From Bradyrhizobium sp. CCGB01 (GTDB lineage: Bacteria; Pseudomonadota; Alphaproteobacteria; Rhizobiales; Xanthobacteraceae): 64,000 nt of DNA. The notes below the pieces were generated by a model that saw only the letters and a program-made list of their open reading frames with translations, was not told where the DNA came from and made no database searches. Shown here piece after piece: positions 9,326 to 18,436 of this stretch (positions within the stretch are counted from its first letter, which is position 1; the number at the start of each line of letters is the position of its first letter). Location: NCBI RefSeq assembly GCF_024199795.1, contig NZ_JANADK010000001.1, forward strand, positions 1,054,001 to 1,118,000, written 5' to 3'. The position numbers were made by a program, and so were the translations under genes.

Positions 9326-10051
9326 TCAGTAGCGCGCGACCGCCGAATTGGCCCAGTTGAAGCGGTAGTTGACGCCCGCCTTGATGGTGTGATCGTCGGT
9401 GGTGAAGCTGCCGGTGCCCGCCAGCGGACCGCCGGTGAAGCTCGCGTCGCCGAAATTGTAGTACTGATACTCGGCCTTGGCCGACCAGTTCGGAGCGAAC
9501 ATGTATTCGAGGCCGGCGCCGACGGTGTAGCCGTTGCGGTGATCGCCGGTGATGAGGAAGGCGGTCGGCACGCCGGCAACCGTCACCTTCTCGTTGTTGT
9601 CCGAATAGGCGTAGCCGCCCTTCACGTAGAGCAGGCCCGGACCCCAGGTGTAGCCGACGCGGCCGGTGATCGAGCCGAGGCCACGCTGGTCGTTGGTGTA
9701 GGCGATGCCGCCCGGAAACACCGCGCCGACGCTGCCGGAGAGCCAGGAATACTGGCCTTCGACGCCGACCACGAAGTTCGGATTGAACTGCCAGTCCGCC
9801 CCGACCTGCACGCCGCCGAGGAAACGGCCATTGCCGTTGTTGCCGGTGGAAAGGCCGTTGAAATTGTTGTCGCTGGAGAAGGCACCGCCGACATGGCCAC
9901 CAATATAGAAGCCGGTCCAGTTGTAGATCGGCGCGGCATAGGCCGGCGCGGGCGCCTTGTAGTAGTTGCGGTTGCCGAGATCGGCGCCGACGGCCGGCGC
10001 GGCGGCGCTCACCACGAGCAGGGCAACGGTCGCAAACAAAATCTTCTTCAT
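9326..10051 (-). CDS. Small outer-membrane beta-barrel protein
   Basis: A 241-residue protein of the Omp25/31-like porin family common in rhizobia. The start chosen is the ATG at 10051, giving a signal peptide MKKILFATVALLVVSAAAPA cleaved near VGADLG; a GGAG site lies upstream, and the longer in-frame extension to 10189 lacks signal-peptide logic. It contains the barrel hallmarks YNWTGFYIGGHVGGAFS, YSWLSGSVG and the closing AGVNYRFNW. The family consists of 8-stranded surface barrels. Strong single-gene terminator downstream. Confidence 0.92.
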   Translation of the reverse strand: MKKILFATVALLVVSAAAPAVGADLGNRNYYKAPAPAYAAPIYNWTGFYIGGHVGGAFSSDNNFNGLSTGNNGNGRFLGGVQVGADWQFNPNFVVGVEGQYSWLSGSVGAVFPGGIAYTNDQRGLGSITGRVGYTWGPGLLYVKGGYAYSDNNEKVTVAGVPTAFLITGDHRNGYTVGAGLEYMFAPNWSAKAEYQYYNFGDASFTGGPLAGTGSFTTDDHTIKAGVNYRFNWANSAVARY

Positions 10052-10275
10052 CGTCTTGAACTCCAGCACTTTGGTCCCCGGCAGGCGCGCTTCCCGCGCC
10101 GTCGTTGGTTTTGCAGATAGCTCGCTTTTGACGAAAATGCTGTCACATGCGTGGCACAGCGGCAGCCAACCTAACTTATTGGGCTGCAAATGATTTTCGT
10201 ACTTAATGCCGGCTTAAGAAGTGGTGAAGGAAGGCTTAACTTCGCGCGTCTTTGGTAACTCGCGCGCGTATCTCG

Positions 10276-10596
10276 TTAACCAAGACGCCGCCGCGCTTCA
10301 TCGCGCATCTGCTCGCGGAAGGCCGCGCGCTTGGCGGGCCGGTCTTCCTCGCGCACGTCGTGGCGATCGAAGATGTCGAACTTCTCCATGATCGGATAGC
10401 GATCGCTCGCCATCGCGAGCACCCGCAGCACCTTGGTCGCGGACGGCGTCGGCCCGCTCACCTCCCAGCGCCTGATGGTGTCGGCGCCGCCCTTCTCCGG
10501 CAGTCCGCAAAGCTTTGCCATGTCGGCCGCGGTGAGCTTGCGCTCGAGGGCATCGGAGAGGTCTTTGCGGAGCTGCTTCAGTTCGGGGCCGGTCAT
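10276..10596 (-). CDS. Small helix-turn-helix-like protein of unknown function
   Basis: A 106-residue protein from the ATG at 10596. The middle (about residues 20-60) reads LTAADMAKLCGLPEKGGADT then IRRWEVSGPTPSATKVLRVL, the layout of a Cro/C1-like DNA-binding helix pair. The C-terminus is highly charged (REEDRPAKRAAFREQMRDEA). A longer reading to 11151 runs through the opposite-strand gene and is not credible. It could be an XRE-type regulator, possibly with the divergent gene at 10717 as partner. No toxin is evident. Confidence 0.65.
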   Translation of the reverse strand: MTGPELKQLRKDLSDALERKLTAADMAKLCGLPEKGGADTIRRWEVSGPTPSATKVLRVLAMASDRYPIMEKFDIFDRHDVREEDRPAKRAAFREQMRDEARRRLG

Positions 10597-10716
10597 GCTG
10601 CTTGCGTCCAGGGAAGTCACTGCAGGCAATGCACTAGCGCTGATTCGGGTCCATCCGAAGGCGGGCACGATCGTGATAGTGTGTCCGTGCCGGTCGAGCT
10701 CAGCGAGGGGAATCGC

Positions 10717-11058
10717 ATGCCCGTGTTCAAGCTGCCCCTGTCGGGGGATGTCGTCCAGTCCATCTATCCGTCGTTCTTCAGTCCCGCCGGCGGCCAGTTC
10801 GGCCTCGTCAACATCACGGTGGGGCAATCCTCGGCGCCAGATGTCGAGAAGGACGTGCTGTCGGATGTCGCCGGCTATGGCAAGCAGATCGGACAGATCG
10901 CGGACGCGCTTCTGGTCGTGGTCGAGCATCTGGAGTCGCGGCCCGAACACGCGCTCGCCGACGACGAGGCGATCGTCGCCTTCAAGGAGCTGATGCACTC
11001 GGTCGCAAAGGTGAAGGAGCGACATGGCCGCAAGGCGTGTCGCCCGAAGCGACGATGA
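10717..11058 (+). CDS. Hypothetical protein
   Basis: A 113-residue protein starting MPVFKLPLSGDVVQSIYPSF, preceded by a good GAGGGG ribosome site 6 nt before the ATG, which favours this start over longer upstream readings. There is no signal peptide or membrane segment. The core has mixed polar and hydrophobic character and the tail is basic (KERHGRKACRPKRR). It is divergent from the HTH-like gene at 10276-10596, with 120 bp between starts. I do not recognise the family and assign no function. Confidence 0.6.
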   Translation: MPVFKLPLSGDVVQSIYPSFFSPAGGQFGLVNITVGQSSAPDVEKDVLSDVAGYGKQIGQIADALLVVVEHLESRPEHALADDEAIVAFKELMHSVAKVKERHGRKACRPKRR

Positions 11059-11183
11059 CCACGGCGCGTGGCCGGGGCGGGCACATTCGGGCGTGCACGG
11101 AGTTATGAACGGCGGCCTATGGACATTTTTCGACGAATGAACACTTGGCACAATGGGCCCGCAGCGAATGAAGGGAACCCCTC

Positions 11184-11468
11184 ATGACAAGCATCAAACC
11201 CGCCATTGCCGCACTCATCACTATCGGACTGCTTGCCGCGCCGTTCGCGGCTGAAGCCAAGAAGGCCCGGCCGAGCCGGCATCACAGCACGGGCGTGATA
11301 GCCCCTACCTATAGCGGCGCCGGATCGCCGGTGGCGCAGCCGAGGACCTCCTACGGATCGTCCGGACAGACGGTCGGGACGGTCACGGCGCCTTCGGTCG
11401 GAACGTACAACTGGCCGTCGGTCGGCGTGACCAATTCGGTGCCGACATGGAACAACACCACGAGATAG
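11184..11468 (+). CDS. Small secreted protein of unknown function
   Basis: A 94-residue protein with a clear Sec signal peptide (MTSIKPAIAALITIGLLAAP then FAAEA, cleavage near residue 26). The mature part is low in complexity, Ser/Thr/Gly/Pro-rich with a VGTVTAPSVGTYNWPSVGV repeat-like stretch. It is probably an unstructured exported protein. AAGGGA precedes the ATG. No family was recognised. Confidence 0.6.
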   Translation: MTSIKPAIAALITIGLLAAPFAAEAKKARPSRHHSTGVIAPTYSGAGSPVAQPRTSYGSSGQTVGTVTAPSVGTYNWPSVGVTNSVPTWNNTTR

Positions 11469-11515
11469 AGAGCATTTCGCCAGAGAGCATTTGGCCAAGG
11501 CGCGACCGGTGACCG

Positions 11516-12451
11516 TCAACGCGTGCCGGCCGGGAGGCCGGAGAGCAGGTAGAGCGCGACCAGCAACGTTGCGACCGACAGCATCGTCGTGACCGAAACG
11601 GTGGCCGCGACCAGCTTCTCCTCGACCTTGTGTTCGTGCGCCAGCACATACACGGTTTTCGCCGTCGGCACGGCCGCGCATATGACGGCGGCGACCGTGT
11701 AGAGGGGATTGAGGCCAGTGGCCACGCAAAGTCCGTAGACGATCAACGGCATCACCACCAGCTTCACGGCCGCGAGCGCGAACGACGCCTTCAGGTTGGA
11801 TCGCAGGCCGTCGACCGACAGGCCGAGCCCGATGGCAAACAGCGCGCACGGCGTGAGCGCGGCGGCGATCATGTTCAGATAGGCCGCGACCGGTGAAGGA
11901 ATCGGCAAGCCGGTGATCGCCCAGATGAGGCCGATGAGCGTCGACAGGACCATCGGATTGAGCAGGATCTGTTTCACCAGTCCGGCGGAATGCGCAGGGC
12001 CGCGCGCGTTCCTTTCCAGCAGAATGACTGTGAGCGGAAACATCACGCCGGCGACGAACACCGTCGCCACTGCGGCGGGCAAGACGGCGGGCTGGCCGTA
12101 GATCGCGTGCAGGATCGGGAGCGCCACGAAGCCGGTATTGGTCATCGCCGCGGCCATTCCATGGATCGTGCTGCTGGCGAGATCGTGCTTGCCACCCGTG
12201 CGCACCGCCAGGAAGACCAGCGCGAAGCAGACGAGGGAGCCGCCTCCGAAAGCGAGCAGGAAGCGCCATTCCAGCAGGTTGCGCGCCGGCTCCTGGGCGA
12301 TCGTGACGATCAGCAGCGCCGGCATCGCCACATTGTAGGCAAAATGCACCAGCGCGTCCGCAAGCGAGCGGGAGAGATAACCGAGTTCGCCGGCAAGCCA
12401 GCCGGTGACGATGATTGCGAACACGGGAAGAACGAGGCTGGCGACCTCCAT
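11516..12451 (-). CDS. AEC (auxin efflux carrier) family transporter
   Basis: A 311-residue inner-membrane protein with about ten hydrophobic segments in two five-helix halves. It has the family's crossover helices: FAYNVAMPALLIVTIAQ in the first half and LYTVAAVICAAVPTAKTVYV in the second, plus the AMTNTGFVALPIL motif. Bacterial members carry malonate, malate or other organic acids; the substrate here is unknown. It stands alone, with short gaps either side. Confidence 0.9.
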   Translation of the reverse strand: MEVASLVLPVFAIIVTGWLAGELGYLSRSLADALVHFAYNVAMPALLIVTIAQEPARNLLEWRFLLAFGGGSLVCFALVFLAVRTGGKHDLASSTIHGMAAAMTNTGFVALPILHAIYGQPAVLPAAVATVFVAGVMFPLTVILLERNARGPAHSAGLVKQILLNPMVLSTLIGLIWAITGLPIPSPVAAYLNMIAAALTPCALFAIGLGLSVDGLRSNLKASFALAAVKLVVMPLIVYGLCVATGLNPLYTVAAVICAAVPTAKTVYVLAHEHKVEEKLVAATVSVTTMLSVATLLVALYLLSGLPAGTR

Positions 12452-12557
12452 CCGGCTTCCCCTCTGCCAAGCAGCTGCGCCATCCTAGCTTGGCGATGCC
12501 TGCTCGTCACGGTTCAATCGGATCGCGCCGCTCCGGTCAGCGGCGGCTTCGCACGCC

Positions 12558-12767
12558 TCAGATGCCTCTGCCGGCCTGCTGGCCGATCACGCAGCGCCAT
12601 GCGGCCAGACGCTCGGCCGGATGCTGGTTCATCCACTCGGCGAGTTGTGGTGCACCCATCAGGCAGGACTGCACCGAGACCTGAGCGAAGTCCGACGTGG
12701 TGACGATCTGCTCGTGACAATTGGTCGGAGAGGCGAGGCTACAGAGCACGGCAATGATCTTGATCAC
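12558..12767 (-). CDS. Small hypothetical protein
   Basis: A 69-residue protein with a GTG start whose first bases overlap the TGA of the preceding small gene (GTGA overlap at 12764-12767), which indicates translational coupling. It contains a hydrophobic start (MIKIIAVLCSLASPTNC) and four cysteines, including the CLMG and WRCVIG positions; I have seen similar short cysteine-containing proteins in Bradyrhizobium but give no function. It may be exported or disulphide-bonded. Confidence 0.55.
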   Translation of the reverse strand: MIKIIAVLCSLASPTNCHEQIVTTSDFAQVSVQSCLMGAPQLAEWMNQHPAERLAAWRCVIGQQAGRGI

Positions 12768-12928
12768 GGGCGGTTACCCCCGTCGCTGCGACGAGCACCG
12801 GCTCCGGCCTGCTGATCGCTCGCCAGATCGGCCGGCGGGAAGATGCTGTCATAGATCGCACGCGCTTCCCGAATGAGGCGCTCTCGCTCGCGCTCGGACT
12901 TCGAGACAAACTGAATGACTTCGCCCAT
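12764..12928 (-). CDS. Very small charged protein, first gene of a two-gene unit
   Basis: A 54-residue reading frame starting MGEVIQFVSKSERERERLIR with a predicted amphipathic, strongly charged helix (residues 10-28) and a short IYDSIFPPAD motif. It ends in a polar Gly/Arg tail. Its stop overlaps the GTG start of the gene at 12558-12767 by three bases, so the two look co-expressed. It is too short for routine ORF calling, but codon bias and coupling support it. Function unknown. Confidence 0.5.
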   Translation of the reverse strand: MGEVIQFVSKSERERERLIREARAIYDSIFPPADLASDQQAGAGARRSDGGNRP

Positions 12929-12993
12929 GTTCGCTCCAAACGTTGGTCGGCATCATCATAAGATGATGAATATCATGCCATGCATATAGGGAC

Positions 12994-13022
12994 GCCGCTT
13001 GCAGCTTTGAAGCTGGAGCGGC
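12994..13022. other. Imperfect hairpin downstream of the ABC operon
   Basis: GCCGCT-tg-CAGCT-ttga-AGCTG-g-AGCGGC folds as an 11-bp interrupted stem. A second small hairpin (CATCATC-ATAA-GATGATG) lies at 12951-12968. They lie between the end of the ABC operon (13114) and the small two-gene unit, both read on the minus strand. They could be a transcription end or a leader structure. No strong U-run. Confidence 0.35.
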
Positions 13023-13113
13023 GGTGATGAAGCATAACAAGCGCGTGACTGCGCTGTTCCTAGCGGAAATCGGCCAAATATCGGCTGCGAGTCAGAACCA
13101 GATACCGCTCGTT

Positions 13114-14733
13114 TCACGCCGCTGGCGCGCGTTCCTTCCGGCCCGGCACCGCCGCGAGCAACTCGCGCGTATAGGCGTGCTCCGGCGCGGCGAACAGCTG
13201 CGCGGTCGGCTTCAGCTCGACGATGGCGCCGCGCTGCATCACCGCGATGCGGTCGCAGATTTGCGCGGCAACACGCAAATCGTGGGTGATGAACAGCATC
13301 GAGAGGCCAAGCCGCGCCTTGAGGTCTTCGAGCAATCTCAGCACCTGCGCCTGCACGGAAACGTCGAGCGCGGAGACGGCTTCGTCGGCGACGATGATCT
13401 CGGGTTCGAGCGCGAGCGCGCGCGCGATGCCGATGCGCTGACGCTGGCCGCCCGAGAATTCATGCGGGTAGCGGTCGAGTGCGCCGGCGTCCAGCCCGAC
13501 CATCTTGAGGAGATCACGGGCGCGGTCGAACGCGGCCTTCGGATCGGTGCCGGCTGCGATCGGACCGTCGGCGATGATGTGGCCGACCTTGCGCCGCGGA
13601 TTGAGCGAGGCAAATGGATCCTGAAAGATCATCTGGATGCGGTGGCGTTCGGCGCGCAGCGCCTTGCCCGAGAGTTTTGTGAGATCCGTCTCGCCGATCC
13701 GCACCGTGCCGCGATCGGCTTCGATCAGCCGCATCACGAGCCGCGCCACCGACGATTTGCCGGAGCCGGATTCGCCGACGAGGCCCAGCGTCTCGCCCTT
13801 GAGGATGTTGAAATTGACCTCGCGTGCGGCATCGACGCGGCGGTCCTCGCGAAACCAGCCGCCTGAGGTGACGTAGGTCTTGTCCAGCCCGATCACCTCG
13901 ACGGCCCTGGCCTGATCGTCGAGGGCCTCTCGCAACGGCGGATCCATCGACGGTACGGCGGCGAGCAGCGCCTTGGTGTAGTCGTGCTGCGGTTCGCTGA
14001 AGACGGCAGCGGCCGGGCCTTCCTCCACGACCTTGCCGTGCCTGAGCACCACGACCTGGTCGGCGATGTCGGCGACCACGCCGAAATCATGGGTGATGAA
14101 CATCACCGCCATGTTGCGGTTGCGCTGGAGGTTGCGGATCAGCTTCAGGATCTGCGCCTGTGTGGTGACGTCGAGCGCGGTGGTCGGCTCGTCCGCGACC
14201 AGCACCGCGGGCTCGAGCGCGAGCGCCATCGCGATCATGGCGCGCTGGCGCTGGCCGCCGGAGAGCTGATGCGGATAGGCGCGCACGATGCGCTCGGGGT
14301 CGGGCAGGCCGACCTCGCGCGCCAGCGACAGCGCCTTTGCGCGCCGCTCCTTCGGCGTCAGCAGGCCGTGCGCCTCGAACATCTCGGCCATCTGGTCGCC
14401 GATCCGCATCAGCGGATTGAGCGCGGTCATCGGCTCCTGAAAAATCATCGCGAGCCGGCGGCCGCGCAGATCGCGCCAGCCGTCGTCATCGAGCTTGAGC
14501 AGGTCGCGGCCTTCGAACTGGATCTCGCCTGACGTGACCGACACCGTGTCAGGCAGAAGTCCCATCAGCGCATGCGCGCACATCGACTTGCCGGAGCCGG
14601 ATTCGCCGACGACGCAGACGATCTTGCCGGGCCGCAGATCGAGCGAGACGCCGTCGACGGCGAACGGACGTTCGGCACCCTTCGGCAGCGCGACCTTGAG
14701 GTTCTTGATGGAGACAGCGGGCGGGGCGGTCAT
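13114..14733 (-). CDS. Oligopeptide-type ABC transporter, double ATP-binding protein
   Basis: A 539-residue fusion of two nucleotide-binding domains (an OppD-like then OppF-like half), each with a Walker A GESGSGKS motif, an LSGGQRQR or FSGGQRQR signature and Walker B ([20 protein letters not shown]). An OppF-type linker follows the first half. It powers the importer encoded by the two permease genes just upstream in the operon. The ATG at 14733 was chosen for its GGGAGGG ribosome site, 2 bp after the permease stop; a longer in-frame reading overlaps the permease and is rejected. Confidence 0.93.
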   Translation of the reverse strand: MTAPPAVSIKNLKVALPKGAERPFAVDGVSLDLRPGKIVCVVGESGSGKSMCAHALMGLLPDTVSVTSGEIQFEGRDLLKLDDDGWRDLRGRRLAMIFQEPMTALNPLMRIGDQMAEMFEAHGLLTPKERRAKALSLAREVGLPDPERIVRAYPHQLSGGQRQRAMIAMALALEPAVLVADEPTTALDVTTQAQILKLIRNLQRNRNMAVMFITHDFGVVADIADQVVVLRHGKVVEEGPAAAVFSEPQHDYTKALLAAVPSMDPPLREALDDQARAVEVIGLDKTYVTSGGWFREDRRVDAAREVNFNILKGETLGLVGESGSGKSSVARLVMRLIEADRGTVRIGETDLTKLSGKALRAERHRIQMIFQDPFASLNPRRKVGHIIADGPIAAGTDPKAAFDRARDLLKMVGLDAGALDRYPHEFSGGQRQRIGIARALALEPEIIVADEAVSALDVSVQAQVLRLLEDLKARLGLSMLFITHDLRVAAQICDRIAVMQRGAIVELKPTAQLFAAPEHAYTRELLAAVPGRKERAPAA

Positions 14734-14735
14734 CG

Positions 14736-15575
14736 TCAGCGTCCCTCCCGCGACAGGCGCGGATTGAGCGCGTCGTTGAGGCCTTCGCCGATCAAATTGA
14801 GGCCAAGCACCGAGATCAGGATGGCGACGCCGGGAAACACCGTGATCCACCAGGCCTGGCGGATCACCGTGCGGCCGGCGCCGACCATGTAACCCCAGGA
14901 GATCAGGTTGGGGTCGCCGAGCCCGAGGAACGCCAGCGAGGATTCCAGAAGGATCGCGGTCGCGACCATCAGCGAGGCCAGCACGATCACCGGCGACAGC
15001 GCGTTGGGCAGGATCTCGCGCAGGATGATCCAGGTGTTGCTCTGGCCGGTGACGACGGCGGCCTGGACATATTCTCGCGTGCGCAGCGACAGCACCTCGC
15101 CGCGCACGAGGCGGGCGACCGGCGGCCAGCTCACCACCGCGATCGAGGCCACGATCGAATAGATCGAGGGCTGCAGGATCGCGACCAGCACGATCGCGAG
15201 CGCGAAGCTCGGAATGGTCTGGAAGAACTCGGTGAAGCGCATCAGGGCGTCGTCGACCTTGCCGCCGAAATAGCCGGCCATGGCGCCGATGGGAACGCCG
15301 ACCACCAGCGCGACCAGCGTGGAGACGAGGCCGACCAGCAGCGAGACGCGTGCGCCAAAGATCATGCCGGCGAACACGTCGCGGCCGAGCGCGTCGGTGC
15401 CGAGCGGCACGGTCGAGAGCGTGAACGGCGGCAGGAACGGCCGCTGCACCATGCGCCAGGGCGAGTTCGGGAACAGCATCGGCCCGAACACCGCGACCGA
15501 GATCGCGAGAACCAGGATGATGAGCCCGATGACGCCGCTCGGGCTCTTCAGCATCGATTTCCAGAACTGTTTCAT
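14736..15575 (-). CDS. Oligopeptide-type ABC transporter permease (DppC-like)
   Basis: A 279-residue inner-membrane permease. It has an N-terminal helix, the LGTDALGRDVFAGMIFGARV entry motif typical of DppC/OppC subunits and the EAA-type cytoplasmic loop (EYVQAAVVTGQSNTWIILRE followed by ILPNALSP). About six membrane segments are visible. The start overlaps the stop of the preceding permease by four bases (ATGA), which fixes it at 15575. Operon order is SBP, permease, permease, double ATPase. Confidence 0.92.
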   Translation of the reverse strand: MKQFWKSMLKSPSGVIGLIILVLAISVAVFGPMLFPNSPWRMVQRPFLPPFTLSTVPLGTDALGRDVFAGMIFGARVSLLVGLVSTLVALVVGVPIGAMAGYFGGKVDDALMRFTEFFQTIPSFALAIVLVAILQPSIYSIVASIAVVSWPPVARLVRGEVLSLRTREYVQAAVVTGQSNTWIILREILPNALSPVIVLASLMVATAILLESSLAFLGLGDPNLISWGYMVGAGRTVIRQAWWITVFPGVAILISVLGLNLIGEGLNDALNPRLSREGR

Positions 15576-16543
15576 GAGGCGAATTCGATGCGCGGGTCGA
15601 CCAGGCGGTAGACCAGGTCGGTGATGAGGTTGAAGATCAGCACCATGGCGGAGCAGATCACGAAGACGCCGAGCAGCAGATTGTAGTCCCGCTGGAACAG
15701 CGCGTCGTACATCAGGCGGCCGATGCCGGGCCAGGCGAAGACGGTCTCGGTGATGACGGCGCCGCCGATCAGCGTGCCGGAATGCACGCCGGCCAGCGTC
15801 ACGACGGGCAGCAGCGCGTTGCGCAGCACGTGGCGGCGCTGGATCACGGCGTCGGAGAGGCCTTTCGCGCGCGCCGTCTTGACGAAGTCGAGGCGTTTCA
15901 CCTCCAGCATCGAGGCGCGCGTCATCCGGGTGTAGGTCGCCATGAAGAACAGGCCGAGCGTCATCGCCGGCATGATCAGATGCTTTGCGACGTCGACCGC
16001 GTGGGCTAAGCCGGTGAGGTTGGCGCCGACCGTCTCGTAACCAAAGCTCGGCAGCCAATCCATGGTGACCGAGAACAGCAGGATACCCATCAGGGCCACC
16101 CAGAAGATCGGCATGGCGTAGAAGATCAGCGCGAAGACGGTGATGGCCGTGTCGAGGAAGGTTCCGGCAAAGCGCGCGGCGAAGGTGCCGAAGAGAACGC
16201 CGAGCATGAGCGAGATCGCGAATGCCGTCAGCGTCAGCAAGAGCGTTGCCGGCAGCCGTTCCATGATCAGCTTCGACACCGGCGCCTGCTGGCGGAAGGA
16301 GAAGCCGAGATCGAGGGTGACGACGCCCTTGACGTAGATGAAGAGCTGCTCGGGCAGCGGCTTGTCGAGGCCGAACTTTTCCCGGAGCTGCTTGACGAAT
16401 ACCTGGTCACTGGCACCGGCTTCGCCCGCCATCACGACGGCGGGATCGCCGGGCGCAAGCCGGATCAGGAAGAAATTGAGGACCACGATCGCGAGCAGGA
16501 CGATCACGCCCTTCAGGACACGCTGAGCAACGAAGGAGAGCAT
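15572..16543 (-). CDS. Oligopeptide-type ABC transporter permease (DppB-like)
   Basis: A 323-residue inner-membrane permease with the DppB/OppB start (QRVLKGVIVLLAIVVLNFFL then IRLAPGDP) and the EAA loop (DFVKTARAKGLSDAVIQRRH then VLRNALLPVV). The C-terminus carries the usual ETVFAWPGIGRLMYDALFQR motif. Six membrane segments are expected. It pairs with the DppC-like permease through a four-base overlap. A 149-bp gap containing a REP-like element separates it from the upstream substrate-binding gene. Confidence 0.93.
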   Translation of the reverse strand: MLSFVAQRVLKGVIVLLAIVVLNFFLIRLAPGDPAVVMAGEAGASDQVFVKQLREKFGLDKPLPEQLFIYVKGVVTLDLGFSFRQQAPVSKLIMERLPATLLLTLTAFAISLMLGVLFGTFAARFAGTFLDTAITVFALIFYAMPIFWVALMGILLFSVTMDWLPSFGYETVGANLTGLAHAVDVAKHLIMPAMTLGLFFMATYTRMTRASMLEVKRLDFVKTARAKGLSDAVIQRRHVLRNALLPVVTLAGVHSGTLIGGAVITETVFAWPGIGRLMYDALFQRDYNLLLGVFVICSAMVLIFNLITDLVYRLVDPRIEFAS

Positions 16544-16591
16544 CTAGAGAGTTATCTTTGTGAGGTGACCTGTAGCCATAGAGACGGTGCG

Positions 16592-16685
16592 CCTCCCTCG
16601 CCCCGCTTGCGGGGAGAGGGTCGGGGTGAGGGGGACTCTCCGCGAGGACGGTGAGAGTTGCCCTTGCGGAGACTCCCCCTCACCC
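16592..16685. repeat. REP-like palindromic element, type A
   Basis: CCTCCCTCGCCCCGCTTGCG...GGGGAGAGGG hairpin followed by an inverted pair around GACTCTCCGCGAGG...CTTGCGGAGACTCCCC and ending CCCTCACCC. It lies inside the ABC operon between the binding-protein gene and the first permease, where such hairpins often stabilise the upstream mRNA part and raise binding-protein yield (inference). Relatives lie at 24331, 42624, 57754 and 63495. Confidence 0.8.
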
Positions 16686-16692
16686 GCCGCGC

Positions 16693-18243
16693 TCACTTGT
16701 CGAGCCATGCGTCCTTGAAGCCGTCGTTGACGCCGATCCCGGTGGTGATCAGGTTCTTGACCTTGCAGCGCGTGATGGTCGGGAATTGCAGCTCGAGCAT
16801 CCAGGCCACCGGCACGTCCTCGACCAGGATCTTCTGCGCCTTCTCGTAGATCTCCTTGCGCTTTGAATCCGGCGTCGCGACCGCGCCGTCGGCGAACAGC
16901 TTGTCGATCTCCGGATTGGAGTAGCCCTCGACGTTGTTGAACACCTGGCCCTTGGCGATGGCGCTGGAGACGTAGTTGCGGCCGACGCCGAGCGCGGGAT
17001 CGCCGTACTGGTAGAGATAGGTGAAGGCGATGTCGTAGTCCCAGTCGCCGATCTTCTGATTGCCGCCGGCGACGTCGGTGGCGATGGTCTCGATGTTCAT
17101 GCCGACGTCCTGGAGGTTCTGCTTCACGGCTTCGCCCCAGCGCTGCCAGGTCTCGCCATAGGCGAGCGGCAGCAGGCGAATCTTCTCGCCCTTGTAGCCG
17201 GCTTCCTTCAGCAGCGCCTTGGCCCTGGCGGGATCGTAGGGGTACTTCGGCACATCGGGCGTGTAGTATTTGATGGTCGAGGCGGATGGGCCGGTCGCGA
17301 CCTTGCCGAGCCCGTTCCAGATCACGTCCTTGGCGAAGTCGCGGTCGATCGCGAACATGATCGCCTGCCGCACCCGCTTGTCCGCGAGCGGACCCTGGCG
17401 GTTGTTCAGCCACAGCCAGGCCAGCGGTGAGAAGAACTCCCAGCCGGCGCCGGTGACGCAAGTGTCCTTCAGCTTGGAGAGGCGCGGAACGTCGAAATTC
17501 TCGACCGAGCCGCCGGGCAGCACGTCGACCTTGCCGGTCTCGTAGGCCACCGAGCGCGCAGCGGCGTCGGGGATGATCTGCCAGTAGATCTCGTCGATAT
17601 AGGGCTTGCCCTTCTCGTAATAGTTCGGATTCTTGACCAGGCGGATGAACGAGCCCTTCTGCCACTCCTTGAACATGAAGGGGCCGGTGCCGACCGGCGC
17701 GTTGTTGTAGGGGTTGGTCTTGAAGTCGGTGCCTTCATAGAGATGCTTCGGCACCATCGGCATCGAGCCGACCTCGAAGATGCCGAGGAACGGGCCGAAC
17801 GGCTGCTTCAGCGTGAACACGACGGTGTAGTCGTCGGGTGCCTCGCCCTTGTCGACCTGGGCGAGGTTGTTGCGGGCGCGCGCATGCGTCTGCTTCAGCA
17901 TCTCGACCGAGAACAGCACATCGGCAGCGGTGAAGGGCTTGCCGTCATGCCAGGTGACGCCCTTCCTGAGCTTGAATGTGTAGGTCTTGGCGTCCTCGCT
18001 GACGCTCCAGCTCTCGGCGAGCTCCGGCTGCGGCTCGAGCTTGGGGCTGTAGCGCAGCAGGCCTTCGAAGATATTGCCCGACACCATCTGGGTCGGACCG
18101 TTCTGGATCATTGCAAGCATCAGGCCGGGCGGCTCGGGCTGGATCACGGCGTTGATCACGCCCCCCGTCTTCGGCTCTTGCGCCAGAGCCGGGGCCGCGA
18201 GGCCGCAAGCCAGGAGGAGACCAAGCAACACTCGTTTTGGCAT
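16693..18243 (-). CDS. ABC transporter substrate-binding protein, family 5 (peptide-type)
   Basis: A 516-residue periplasmic protein with a signal peptide (MPKRVLLGLLLACGLAAPAL, cleavage near AQEP). SBP_bac_5 blocks follow: the LAESWSVSEDAKTYTFKLRK then GVTWHDGKPFTAADV signature, the APVGTGPFMFKEW block and the VRQAIMFAIDRD block. It feeds the two permeases and double ATPase downstream on the same strand. Family 5 members bind peptides, opines, glutathione, nickel or sugars, so the substrate is left open. A TetR gene starts 216 bp away in the opposite direction. Confidence 0.94.
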   Translation of the reverse strand: MPKRVLLGLLLACGLAAPALAQEPKTGGVINAVIQPEPPGLMLAMIQNGPTQMVSGNIFEGLLRYSPKLEPQPELAESWSVSEDAKTYTFKLRKGVTWHDGKPFTAADVLFSVEMLKQTHARARNNLAQVDKGEAPDDYTVVFTLKQPFGPFLGIFEVGSMPMVPKHLYEGTDFKTNPYNNAPVGTGPFMFKEWQKGSFIRLVKNPNYYEKGKPYIDEIYWQIIPDAAARSVAYETGKVDVLPGGSVENFDVPRLSKLKDTCVTGAGWEFFSPLAWLWLNNRQGPLADKRVRQAIMFAIDRDFAKDVIWNGLGKVATGPSASTIKYYTPDVPKYPYDPARAKALLKEAGYKGEKIRLLPLAYGETWQRWGEAVKQNLQDVGMNIETIATDVAGGNQKIGDWDYDIAFTYLYQYGDPALGVGRNYVSSAIAKGQVFNNVEGYSNPEIDKLFADGAVATPDSKRKEIYEKAQKILVEDVPVAWMLELQFPTITRCKVKNLITTGIGVNDGFKDAWLDK

Positions 18244-18436
18244 GTCGTATCTTTCTCAAGCGAGACCAGCCGAAAACGCTTCGCGACGTCCTCGCGCGCA
18301 AAGCGACGGCCGGCCCATCCCAGTCCCCATCCGGGAGCGAGGCTCACATAGTCTCGTTCGGCGCCGCAAGATGAAAGTCGCGACAGTGTTCGCACAAAAA
18401 ATGTACAGCGCGTCCTGTTTTCACTTGATTCATTGT

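Noticed and set aside
10276..11151. 291-codon minus-strand reading extending the HTH-like gene
   Set aside because: The added N-terminal 185 codons lie antisense to the gene at 10717-11058 and look like shadow sequence; the ATG at 10596 gives a sensible small protein.
11140..11170. RpoN-like TGGCAC upstream of the small secreted protein
   Set aside because: The downstream GC element (TTGC with 5-bp spacing) is absent.
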